Assembly: GCA_001839685.1 (NCBI GenBank)
Contig: MLAK01000617.1
Span: forward strand, 26,329 to 90,328
Length of the DNA: 64,000 bases
Direction: 5' to 3'
Source of the DNA: Tritrichomonas foetus
Taxonomy: Eukaryota > Parabasalia > Tritrichomonadida > Tritrichomonadidae
The translations under genes and the position numbers were made by a program. The first letter of the stretch is position 1. Every line of letters begins with the position of its first letter. Of the stretch, positions 9,036 through 21,568 are shown piece after piece. Under the pieces are notes generated by a model. That model saw only the letters and a program-made list of their open reading frames with translations. It was not told the origin of the DNA and ran no database searches.

Positions 9036-12000
9036 ATGATACAGCCAGAAGAAGATTTTAACACATGGATTCTTATAGCATGTTCTACAATCGACGATCC
9101 AGAACAATTCAGCTATTTTATACCCGATATACAAAGAATGATTTATTCTATTATTGATTATCATTCTTTGCCACCGCCGATTACAAATGAAACCGTAACA
9201 TTTATTATTAGATTGAATAACGACATTCTGTTCAAATCTCTTTCAATTTCAAGGATGAGCGACGACCTAATCGAACTGTTTCGAGATTTGTTTTTTACTG
9301 TCCTCGATTTTGCGAAATACGGAATTATGGTTCGAAATGAGCATATTATTAAATGCGGATTTACATTAATTCAAAACCACGGATTTCCAATATTCAGAAT
9401 ATCAGATGAATTATCTAGTATTGTAATTGCAGATTATGCATTTAAAATTGAACTTTACCAGTTGTCATATAAAGAGCTAGCCAACGGACCCGAAAATATT
9501 GGAATTTTTGCTGCCTATTATCATATCATTGATGAATTAAGTATGAATGATGAATCATTTTATTTAATTGATTTTTCTACAATTTGCGCTAGAGCAGCAT
9601 TAAAACTTGCTCGTGAAAATCCAAGAATGAATACTCAAGCAATTTCTCGAATCTTCACTCGAATCTTGGGAGACATCACGCATGATAATTATGATACGTC
9701 AGAAATTATAGAATTCTGCTTGCCATGGCTGGATCTTTTTTGTTTTTTCGCAAAAAGTGGAATTTTTGAAAAAGTATTATTCGGATTTCAACAAATCAAA
9801 GAACTTTTTGATGATGAAAAATTGGTAGAAGGCGTGATTGATTATTTTTCAACTCCTGAAAATCTAAAAATTTTTGAATTTAAAACCATCCATCCCGAAT
9901 TATGTCAATATGTTAGTGAAATTTTAACTTATCTTGCTGATTATGATTTTGTTCCGATTGAATTACTTACGTCTTTATGGAATTTACATTCAGTCCAACA
10001 TTCTTCTGATTTATCGAAATTTTTAGTGATTTTTTCATCAATTGCAACAACTTTGTCTATCGCAAAATTGAATATTTTAGTCCCACTTTGCATTTCTCCT
10101 GCGAAAGAAAATGAAAGTGAAGAATGGATTAATTTTTTGTTCATTTTTGGTCGAAATGTTGGCGAAAGAACTGAAGCTGAATCTTGTTTTGAATTAATTC
10201 GTGATAAACTTTTAACTCTTTCGTTTACACCTGGCCCATTTCAATTACTTATACAAAATAAATTACCAGCAATAATTAATTATCATTTAAATAGAGAATC
10301 ATTTAACTCGATCTACTTCAAATTAAAAGAACATGGAAACGAAAATCCATTTTTTATTTATAGTTTATTAAGTGCTGCATTTTTTTCACAGCATTTTGAA
10401 AATAGAAGTGAAGCAGAAGAACTTTTAAATAAAACATTTGAAAATCTTGAAAGTATTAATGATGAATCTTCTCAAAATGTGATTTTAACATTTATTGGAA
10501 GTTTATGTTATAATAATTTACTTGAATTAGAAAATGAACAATTAGATATTATTTTTAAATATAAAAATTCAAAAGATTTTGTTAATTTAGTTTCACGCTT
10601 AATTCTTCGTGATTTGATTCCAATTGATCATCTTCAACGCATCATTTTACACATACCACCTGAGGAAATAAATGATCAAATTTACTATTTGGTGAGTACA
10701 ATTGTCAAATTTTATAATGAATTAGGTCAAGATTTCAGAATAAGAAAATTACCATTCATTCATGAAAAGCTTCTTTGGGAAATGTCATTAAAACGATCAT
10801 CACAAACCGAAAATTTTGCTGAATTTTTATGTAAATTGTATTCAAGTAATGATGGTATTAACTTATCTGATTATGATATGATGTCAACTTTTATTCAAAC
10901 ATGGAATGAATATTTTTTTGGTTCTTCAGATAAAGATATTGCTATTTCTTTATTAAGAAATTTTATTCATGAAATTGAATCAACAATTGATGTTGAAAGT
11001 TATAACATTAAACGACATACAATATCAGTTAATCAAAAAATGATTCATGTAGAAATTAATTCAAATCTTCTTTCATCCAATTTGGCATTTGATTTACCCG
11101 AAAACACTTTGGTTTTAGTTGTTAAACATAGGGTTGCAAGAGTTGCATTCATTACAGTAAATGAATTCATATTTTTACGCTTCAATAAAGTTGTTGAAGC
11201 AAGAGCAACGTTAAGGCAAATTGCTGGTAATCAAAATTCACTTAAATTTAATATCAAAATGATCATGAAAGATAAAGTAAGACCAAATAGATATGATAGA
11301 AAAGTAATTCCCTCGCAATTAATTATGCAAAGCTCAGAAACAGTGAATTATCTAGTATCCTTACTCAAAGACAATAATAAAGAAGCAAAACTTCTTTTGG
11401 ATTTTCTTCCAACAAATGTAGATACACTTATTCATATTGATGAAATGAAGAAAAGAAAATCATTTGACTATTCATCATTTTTACCTTTGGAATTTCCGAA
11501 TCTGTTTATGTATAATTTTGAAGCTTTAATTGAGAAGTTCAACGAAAATGTGAATCAAATTAAAAATCATTTTCGAAGAACAGGTGGTTTTCATTATTTA
11601 ATTAAAGCAATTTTAAATGAAGAATTATCAACAAAAGTTATTGCATTTATGAAAAAGGAAATGGATGATTTCATAAAACGAGAACTTTCTCAAGAACTTT
11701 TTGATGTTTTATTACCTCATCTTATTAAAATTGAAGACAATACCAGTCAATTTATTGCTATTATTGAGTTTCTTAAACCAATTTTTTCACTCGAAAATTT
11801 GAATATTCAACTACCCAATAATTTTGCTAATGATATTTTGAAACCACTTATTTTCTCTAAATATTCAATAAATAGAAAAACTATTCCAGAATTTTTATCG
11901 CACCTCAATATTCCACTTTCAATGTTTATTGATTTTATTGAATTTGTTACTGAAGAGACAGCTGATACTTTTTATAAAGCAATTTTTCCACATATTTATG

Positions 12001-15000
12001 AAAAGAATGACCTTTTATTATCTAAAATTACAGATGGAATTAATACGCATCCAAGTTATTTGTATTCACTTTTATCTTGTCTTGATAAAATGCTTGAAAA
12101 TAATTTTATAAATGAAGATGATAAAATAATTTTTACAAAAGCTTTAATTAACTCATATTTATTTCCTGATTCACAAGATAAAGATAAAGAATGCTTTAAA
12201 ATTGCAGTTCATTGTCTTTCAATGATGCAAAACAATATTTTATTAGATCATTTAAATCGACTTCATTTTGGAAGAACACAATATTCTGAATGGGACATTG
12301 ATGGAGATTCAAATATTGTTTCTTCAAATGGCCATTGTGGATTATCTAATCTTGGTGCCACTTGTTTCCTAAACTCTACTTTGCAGCAATTCTTTTCAAT
12401 CCCAGTTTTAAGGAAAGCTGTAATTGAGTATAATGGAAATGATCAATTTATGAATCAACTTCGAATCTTATTTGCGGAAATGTATTTATCGAAAGGTCAA
12501 TTACAATCACCAAACAAATTGGTTGAAGTCTGGACTGGCTGGGATGGAGAACCAATGGATCCTTTAATACAACAAGACGCTGTGGAATTCACACAGATGT
12601 TAATTGATAAACTTGAATCTGGATTAACTCGGGAATTTATGAATGATATTTTTGGTGGAACAACTCTTGATAAATTTGAAGGAATATCTGATCATTTTAT
12701 ATCTCAGTCTGAACAATCATTTTCTTCTTTTACTCTTCCTATTCAAGGATCATCCAATGTTGATGAAGCTTTCTTAAAATACCAAAATCCTGACTTTTTC
12801 ACAGGGGAAAATCAATATTTTGCTGAAAGTTTGAATAAGAAAATTGATGCTAAAAAATATGCAATTCTTGGAAAGCTTCCAAGAGTTTTAATAATGCAAT
12901 TATCAAGATTTGAATATGATTATCGCCTAGGAAATCGAACAAAGATTAATTCTACTTTCCATTTTCCTTCAATGTTGGATTTGTCTAAATATACTACAAA
13001 TGATATAAATCAAGAACATATATATTCAATTCATGGAGTTGTCATGCATCATGGAGCAGCTGATTTTGGTCATTATACATCATACATCAAAGATAAAGAA
13101 ACCAATAAGTGGTTTTTGTACAATGATTCATCTGTTTCTGAAGTAAATGAATATGAAGTTTTATTGAATGGTTCTGGTCAACAAAGAAAGAATTCATCAG
13201 GATATATACTTTTCTATGAAAGAATTGATACAATTAATGAGAAAATTGAAACACCTTCGATTTCACTATCTTTATCAAGTAGAATTCAACAAGAAAATCA
13301 TAAAAAAGATGAATATCGTCTATTTTGTAGTGAGCCTTATTATGAATTAATGAAAATGTTAGCAGAAAAAGGTGATTTTCATTTTGTATCGATTCCTATT
13401 TATTATTATTTTGATACATTTCCATTTACATTGCATGTTAAAAAAGCGAATGATTTTGCACCATTAATTATCGAAAAACTAAGAAAGTTTAAAGAATTAA
13501 GAGTGATTTTTATGGACTTTTTATCAGAAGGGCCATTTTCATGCTCATTAATTTATAGTTCAGTCGTAAGTGTAAGAAAAGGTGCCTTAGATATGATCAA
13601 AACATTAGAATTTGAACTTTTTACACCAAAATTTATTGATAAACTAATTGGCCAAATTAATTCACTTTATTATTATGAATTTGATCAATATTTCCTTTTA
13701 ATTTATCATTTAATCAGTAATTCTAAAATTATTTATGATTATATCGTCAACAAAAACATTCAATATTTCATAACAAAACTTCTTTTTCAAAACATTCCAA
13801 ATTCAATTCTAGAAAATAATGATAATATTGATTCTTTTTATCGCGGAATATGTTTTACTGGACTTTTTTATGTAATTTCCAAAATTAAAATCTATCCAAA
13901 TAATATTCACTTTTTCTTAAATGAAGAATTCATGATAAACGTTTTGAAATCTCGAACAACTTTAGATTCTGTAAATGCTCTACTCAAATCTTTCCACACA
14001 TTGAATTTATCCAATGAAGCATTCTCGTATAACAATAATGATTATGGTTGTGGTTTAAGTAGTCATCAACAAGTTTCGAATTTTATTATGAATTTAGCAG
14101 GAAAATATGGCATTTATAATAATTATTTTAGAATTATTCATTTATTGTTTTATTATTATCAAATTGATGCAATTCCTTTGATTTCTCGTTCTCGTTTTGT
14201 TATTGAAGGAAGGTCATCCAATAATTTTGATTTAGCAATGGCAATTTGTATGTTGATTCAGCAATCTACTTTAAAAAATATCTTTTTAGATAATCTTGAT
14301 TCTTGGCTTTTCCAACTTCTCACTGATGAACTTCATGATTGTAGAATTGCAGCTGAACATGCAATTTCATTTTTAGTTCAAGATAGATTATTCGATGATA
14401 TTCCATTACTTCCTATGCATGAGCTTGAATATTGTGATTCGGAATTTAGTTTGGCGAAATTGAGTAATTTTGAAATGATTGAACGAAATAATTCAATGAT
14501 TGAAATTGCTTCAGCCGTTCATAAATGTTTATTAAAAAATAAAAATAAAGCCATTGAATTATTAAAGAAATGCACTGATTTAATTTGTTATCAATATATT
14601 GATTCGTTTGATATTTTAAGTGAAATTATCAACTATGATATTTCTCAAGATTTTGCAGAAATCGCACAAGAAGGAATTATTGATTCTAATAATATCAAAG
14701 AATTCGACAGTCATTTAAGTCGAATTTGTAAAGCACTAAAGCGTTGTAAAAATTCTCTTTATTTAAATAATGAATTTATTTATCAATTCTTCCCTTTAGT
14801 GGAACAATTATATAATCCAAGCTGTACTTTAACTGTTGCCATTAAATTTTTCCGTGAAATGGAAAATTCAGTCACTAAGTTTCCCAAACCGTTTATTGAA
14901 GTATTTTTGAAGCAATACACATTTGATGATAACATAAATATTTTGGGGAAAGCGAAAGAATTAAAATCATATTTACCAATTTTTGCAGAAAATGAGCCTG

Positions 15001-16043
15001 ATTTTGTTTTTGAAATCTTAAAACAAAATATTTTCAAATTTGCAACAGTGAATTTATCAGATGTAATTTATTTGTTAACAATGATCAAACCAGATAGAAA
15101 ATTACCTTTATTGAATTACATTTGGGGCTCTGTAAATAAAAAGCAATCTTATCCATTGAATGAAATGGTTGTCCTTGCCTTTAAATATCATTTGCATCAA
15201 AGTAAACCAAATGAACAGTCAAATGAATGCATCAATGAATTCACTGATGATGATATTGATGATATTTTAGCAATGATTTCACTTCTCAATTCCCCTGAAT
15301 TGCATGAAAGTGGAAGAAAATGTGTGTGGAAATTGATATTCGATTGTAAACCTACTTTTATTGAATTCATATCTGTTTATAATTGGAAAGGCGACTGGAA
15401 AGACTTGGCAATTTATTTGATGATTGAAAAAAGCCCAGATTGTGTTGATCTTGCAATTGAAGCTTCACGAAATTCACTTGAAGCCTTTGAAATCCTTTTT
15501 GAGTTCCTCATTGAAAATGCCCCTGAAAAAATAATGACTTTAAGCTTCATTCAAGCCATTATGACACAAACCATGAATTATAATCATGATTTTGTGATTC
15601 ATTTCATTAAGTCTTTATGCATAATCAATAATTCTAAAAATAACCTTCAAAATCTTCCTATCACAAACGATTGTCCAATCAAAACAGATGAATGTGCAGT
15701 TAACAAAGAAAGTTGTATGAAAAATATAGAAAATCATAAAGAGAATATCTTAGAATATGATAATGAGTTTTTAGAAAGAATTATTACACCATTGGCTGAT
15801 GATTTATGTTTAAGGGTTAAATGTTTTAATGATATTTTGGTGGATCCAATTTTTGAAGCAATCGATGGAATTGGTATTCAACAAATTATTGAAAAAATGA
15901 AAGTACTTAAGGAATTTGAAATCGGTAAGAAATTGTGTTTCAAAGATATAGATTTATTGAAGAAAGCCTGTAACGAAAAAATTTGTGACAATTTAAATTT
16001 ACCTGAGATGAAAGAACTTTTATGCCTTGTTCAAGAATTTTAA
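9036..16043 (+). CDS. Giant ubiquitin carboxyl-terminal hydrolase (USP, peptidase C19)
   Basis: The 2335-residue protein has a C19 (USP) catalytic domain at about 1095-1400. The Cys box is GLSNLGATCFLNSTLQQFF with nucleophile Cys1110. The His box is HHGAADFGHYTSYIKD with His1346, and the third catalytic position is the Asp of WFLYNDSS (Asp1364). YILFYERI closes the domain. The flanking about 1090 and 930 residues are helical-repeat-like without recognised motifs, as in the large USP9X/USP24/USP34-type enzymes. Expected function: removal of ubiquitin from substrates. The open frame extends to a GTG at 9030, but ATG 9036 is the sensible start. The stop is TAA-A, a possible overlapping poly(A) signal. 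All catalytic residues are present, so it should be active. Confidence 0.92.
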   Translation: MIQPEEDFNTWILIACSTIDDPEQFSYFIPDIQRMIYSIIDYHSLPPPITNETVTFIIRLNNDILFKSLSISRMSDDLIELFRDLFFTVLDFAKYGIMVRNEHIIKCGFTLIQNHGFPIFRISDELSSIVIADYAFKIELYQLSYKELANGPENIGIFAAYYHIIDELSMNDESFYLIDFSTICARAALKLARENPRMNTQAISRIFTRILGDITHDNYDTSEIIEFCLPWLDLFCFFAKSGIFEKVLFGFQQIKELFDDEKLVEGVIDYFSTPENLKIFEFKTIHPELCQYVSEILTYLADYDFVPIELLTSLWNLHSVQHSSDLSKFLVIFSSIATTLSIAKLNILVPLCISPAKENESEEWINFLFIFGRNVGERTEAESCFELIRDKLLTLSFTPGPFQLLIQNKLPAIINYHLNRESFNSIYFKLKEHGNENPFFIYSLLSAAFFSQHFENRSEAEELLNKTFENLESINDESSQNVILTFIGSLCYNNLLELENEQLDIIFKYKNSKDFVNLVSRLILRDLIPIDHLQRIILHIPPEEINDQIYYLVSTIVKFYNELGQDFRIRKLPFIHEKLLWEMSLKRSSQTENFAEFLCKLYSSNDGINLSDYDMMSTFIQTWNEYFFGSSDKDIAISLLRNFIHEIESTIDVESYNIKRHTISVNQKMIHVEINSNLLSSNLAFDLPENTLVLVVKHRVARVAFITVNEFIFLRFNKVVEARATLRQIAGNQNSLKFNIKMIMKDKVRPNRYDRKVIPSQLIMQSSETVNYLVSLLKDNNKEAKLLLDFLPTNVDTLIHIDEMKKRKSFDYSSFLPLEFPNLFMYNFEALIEKFNENVNQIKNHFRRTGGFHYLIKAILNEELSTKVIAFMKKEMDDFIKRELSQELFDVLLPHLIKIEDNTSQFIAIIEFLKPIFSLENLNIQLPNNFANDILKPLIFSKYSINRKTIPEFLSHLNIPLSMFIDFIEFVTEETADTFYKAIFPHIYEKNDLLLSKITDGINTHPSYLYSLLSCLDKMLENNFINEDDKIIFTKALINSYLFPDSQDKDKECFKIAVHCLSMMQNNILLDHLNRLHFGRTQYSEWDIDGDSNIVSSNGHCGLSNLGATCFLNSTLQQFFSIPVLRKAVIEYNGNDQFMNQLRILFAEMYLSKGQLQSPNKLVEVWTGWDGEPMDPLIQQDAVEFTQMLIDKLESGLTREFMNDIFGGTTLDKFEGISDHFISQSEQSFSSFTLPIQGSSNVDEAFLKYQNPDFFTGENQYFAESLNKKIDAKKYAILGKLPRVLIMQLSRFEYDYRLGNRTKINSTFHFPSMLDLSKYTTNDINQEHIYSIHGVVMHHGAADFGHYTSYIKDKETNKWFLYNDSSVSEVNEYEVLLNGSGQQRKNSSGYILFYERIDTINEKIETPSISLSLSSRIQQENHKKDEYRLFCSEPYYELMKMLAEKGDFHFVSIPIYYYFDTFPFTLHVKKANDFAPLIIEKLRKFKELRVIFMDFLSEGPFSCSLIYSSVVSVRKGALDMIKTLEFELFTPKFIDKLIGQINSLYYYEFDQYFLLIYHLISNSKIIYDYIVNKNIQYFITKLLFQNIPNSILENNDNIDSFYRGICFTGLFYVISKIKIYPNNIHFFLNEEFMINVLKSRTTLDSVNALLKSFHTLNLSNEAFSYNNNDYGCGLSSHQQVSNFIMNLAGKYGIYNNYFRIIHLLFYYYQIDAIPLISRSRFVIEGRSSNNFDLAMAICMLIQQSTLKNIFLDNLDSWLFQLLTDELHDCRIAAEHAISFLVQDRLFDDIPLLPMHELEYCDSEFSLAKLSNFEMIERNNSMIEIASAVHKCLLKNKNKAIELLKKCTDLICYQYIDSFDILSEIINYDISQDFAEIAQEGIIDSNNIKEFDSHLSRICKALKRCKNSLYLNNEFIYQFFPLVEQLYNPSCTLTVAIKFFREMENSVTKFPKPFIEVFLKQYTFDDNINILGKAKELKSYLPIFAENEPDFVFEILKQNIFKFATVNLSDVIYLLTMIKPDRKLPLLNYIWGSVNKKQSYPLNEMVVLAFKYHLHQSKPNEQSNECINEFTDDDIDDILAMISLLNSPELHESGRKCVWKLIFDCKPTFIEFISVYNWKGDWKDLAIYLMIEKSPDCVDLAIEASRNSLEAFEILFEFLIENAPEKIMTLSFIQAIMTQTMNYNHDFVIHFIKSLCIINNSKNNLQNLPITNDCPIKTDECAVNKESCMKNIENHKENILEYDNEFLERIITPLADDLCLRVKCFNDILVDPIFEAIDGIGIQQIIEKMKVLKEFEIGKKLCFKDIDLLKKACNEKICDNLNLPEMKELLCLVQEF

Positions 16044-18962
<2,919 letters not shown>

Positions 18963-19490
18963 TATATAGGGACAAAAAAATCATTCATTGACTTATTCTT
19001 ATTATTATTTAATAGTGAACATAATAGCTTTACATTTAAAGCAAAGAATTTTTAAAAATAAAATGATTTTTATTTGATCATCTACAAAATATTTTCATTA
19101 TATAGCATATAATATTCCTTTTGAAACAGAATTCTTTCTATCAGGATAAAGATAGATCATTACATAATAATAATACTATATAATAATGATACTACATAAT
19201 AATGATACTACATAATAATGATACAACATAATAATGATACTACATAATAATGATACAACATAATAATGATACTACATAATAATGATACAACATAATAATG
19301 ATACAACATAATAATGATACAACATAATAATGATACAACATAATAATGATACAACATAATAATGATACTACATAATTAATGATGCTATATAATAATGATG
19401 CTACAGAATGATAATTTCACAATTCCAAAGATTATTTCTACAATGTATTTTTATTACTAAATATATAAGTTTCATTCATACTAATTCTGT
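18963..19490. other. Convergent intergenic region
   Basis: This is the shared 3' region of the transporter and the acetyltransferase. Apart from the 16-bp minisatellite listed separately, I see only AT-rich sequence. Confidence 0.5.
19182..19406. repeat. 16-bp minisatellite, about 14 copies
   Basis: Tandem copies of AATAATGATACWACAT run with little divergence. The sixth and seventh positions from the end alternate between CT and CA types, and the last two copies are degenerate (GCTATAT, GCTACAG). It lies between two convergent genes. The unit is AT-rich with no coding potential. Confidence 0.9.
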
Positions 19491-19982
19491 TCATTTTCCG
19501 TGGAACCACTTTTTGAATACTTTTGCACGTGAAACGCCGCCCATTTCATATCCGTTCTTTTGGTAGAACTTGGAGCGCTCTGCATCACCCTGGCTAGTGG
19601 GTGGTGGCTGTGTCAAGTCGAGGGCAATCATTCCATTTTCCTTGGCATGCTGCTCAATCTTCTTCAGCATTTTGGAGCCGACGCCAAGCCCGCGTGCGGC
19701 TGGGTCGATTACAAGCTCCTGCAGGTAGGCGTACTTTCCGCCAAAGTGGAGGGCATTCTGAAAAGTGACAATTGCTGCGCCGAGTTTTTTACCTCCGTCT
19801 TCAGCGACAAAAATAGCGCTGTGTTTTGGATCTGAAATGAGTTCTTCGAAACACTTGTCCATATTTTCGACTTCTGGAAGTTCTTCAAGGTTTTCGCCCA
19901 TTTGTATGAGTTGTTTAACAGCGTGGGTGACGAAATTGCAATCGTCCTTTTTCGCAAATCTGATTGATAAGTGTCTGATCAT
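19491..19982 (-). CDS. GNAT-family N-acetyltransferase
   Basis: The 163-residue protein is a single GNAT domain. Strand beta4 (YAYLQELVI) leads into acetyl-CoA binding motif A, where R97-G-L-G-V-G102 is the Q/RxxGxG/A pyrophosphate loop. It ends with the B region ERSKFYQKNGYEMGG. It would transfer an acetyl group from acetyl-CoA to an amine; the substrate cannot be told from sequence. Length and architecture match small bacterial-type acetyltransferases. The coding sequence is clearly richer in G+C than the flanks, which may mean strong expression or acquisition by transfer. TCACA lies about 27 nt before the ATG and fits the trichomonad Inr consensus TCAYW. Confidence 0.85.
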   Translation of the reverse strand: MIRHLSIRFAKKDDCNFVTHAVKQLIQMGENLEELPEVENMDKCFEELISDPKHSAIFVAEDGGKKLGAAIVTFQNALHFGGKYAYLQELVIDPAARGLGVGSKMLKKIEQHAKENGMIALDLTQPPPTSQGDAERSKFYQKNGYEMGGVSRAKVFKKWFHGK

Positions 19983-20463
19983 TGAGTCTGTTAGAGTTGT
20001 GTGATGAAAAAGGTTGAACCTTTTGATTAATGAAGTGATTTTTCAGTGGATTTCTCGATTAGATCTAAATGGCCATTTGCTCTCAAAATAAAAATAATTT
20101 ATTCATTTTTGAATATAAAATTTTCATGTGTTTCTATGATTTCAAAGAAAAAGTTTATATAAGTTAATATTTTGAAATTATATTACCAATATTTACCTGA
20201 ATTTAGTTCAATAATTGATTGACATATATCGCGAGAATAAGATAGTGTTTGGATTCATCATATCATTTTTACATTTAAGTAATAATTGAAATAAATTTAA
20301 ATATAATAATAAATAGTTTTAATGGAATTTTAATCGAGGTTTTCCTTGTTATTTCTTTGAGTTAATTTTTTTAATTTTTTATGGTAATAGAAAAAATCCG
20401 ACCATGTTATTTTGAAATTTCAATGATAGTGGAAAAATAAAACACAAATTTAATTGATCTTAC

Positions 20464-21559
20464 AGATGTATACAAACTAACTAGCTCTAGATGTAGAAGA
20501 CTATTGAGAGATCTAAATGAATAATTGTTGATATTATTGTCATCTAAATATTATTTAATTGTAATCCTATTAATAATATATAAATATTATAATTTAATAA
20601 TCAAGATACAGAGAAAACCAAATCCAAAAAAAAATTGTGAGAAAAAAATAAACCCAACAGAAATTTCTGAGAATTATTGAGATAAAAAGGGATTTTATAG
20701 CATTAATATCTTGATTATTTCTTATCATAAATCGTGCTTTTTATTATCATATGACCCTCCATCGAAAATTATAATGTTTTCCAAAATACAAAAATGAAGT
20801 ATAAAAAAAATATTAATAATTTTGATATAAATAAAAAAAATTTAGGCATCAATGAGAAGATTACGAATGTTTTGCCATCTAAATGGCGAGTCATCAGAAA
20901 ATTCACTTGGCATTGAGTCTGGAAAAAAACATATTGGATTCCATTTTTCTTGATTTGGTCTTTCAATCGTTGTATCTGTATCCCTGCTTGAGAATGTGCT
21001 GTTGAGGACTGCCAGTCTATTTTCTTCATATACAAAAATTTTATGACAGAAAAGATTTCAATACATTCATATTTGTCAAATGGAAATTGAATTAATTCAC
21101 CATCACTGAGTTAAAACTATCAAAATTTTCGCGATTTTTAATTAAAAATCGATAGAAGAAGTGTAAATAGAATTATGGGAAGCAGTATTATAATCTTTAT
21201 GATTCTTGGAAAAAAAGCTTCTCACAATTTTTTTTTAGGCTTTCTCCAAAATCGCTCTTTTTTCGGTTTAATTGTTGCAAAATTTCAAAACTATGAATAA
21301 ATATGGCTCATAACTATAAAAAATAGATTTAACAATTGACTGAAAGCTGTTCACCCGAAAACTGAAACAATAGCTTCTTCAGAATCATTTTCGAAATATT
21401 TGTGAATTCGGCCATTTGCGAAGTTTGCGATAAGGGAAATTTTCGTCATTCTTTTAGCTATTTGGGTTTTGATTTTTGACTGATGGTATTAAGTAATACT
21501 GATGATAAGGATCATTTTAGTGATTTCGTACGTTAAGACTATTTGGTTTGTATACATCT
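20464..21559. mobile_element. Degenerate DNA transposon with 14-bp TIRs and 9-bp target duplication
   Basis: AGATGTATACAAAC (20464-20477) is repeated as a perfect inverted copy, GTTTGTATACATCT, at 21546-21559. Allowing two mismatches, the match extends inward to 21 bp. Directly outside both ends sits the same 9-mer TGATCTTAC (20455-20463 and 21560-21568), a textbook target-site duplication. A 9-bp duplication is typical of Mutator-like elements and also possible for Merlin; hAT (8 bp) and mariner (TA) do not fit. The 1096-bp interior has no intact transposase, only a frameshifted coding remnant on the minus strand, so the copy is non-autonomous or decayed. Confidence 0.7.
20842..21089 (-). 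pseudogene. Frameshifted coding remnant inside the 20.5-kb element
   Basis: Reading the minus strand, one frame gives QFPFDKYECIEIFSVIK. After a +1 shift near 21035 another frame gives VYEENRLAVLNST, then CFFPDSMPSEF and SPFRWQNIRNLLIDA followed by a stop at 20842-20844. Composition and hydrophobic pattern look like a real protein end rather than AT-rich noise. The family is unknown; it could be the tail of the element's transposase or a captured gene. Confidence 0.4.
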
Positions 21560-21568
21560 TGATCTTAC

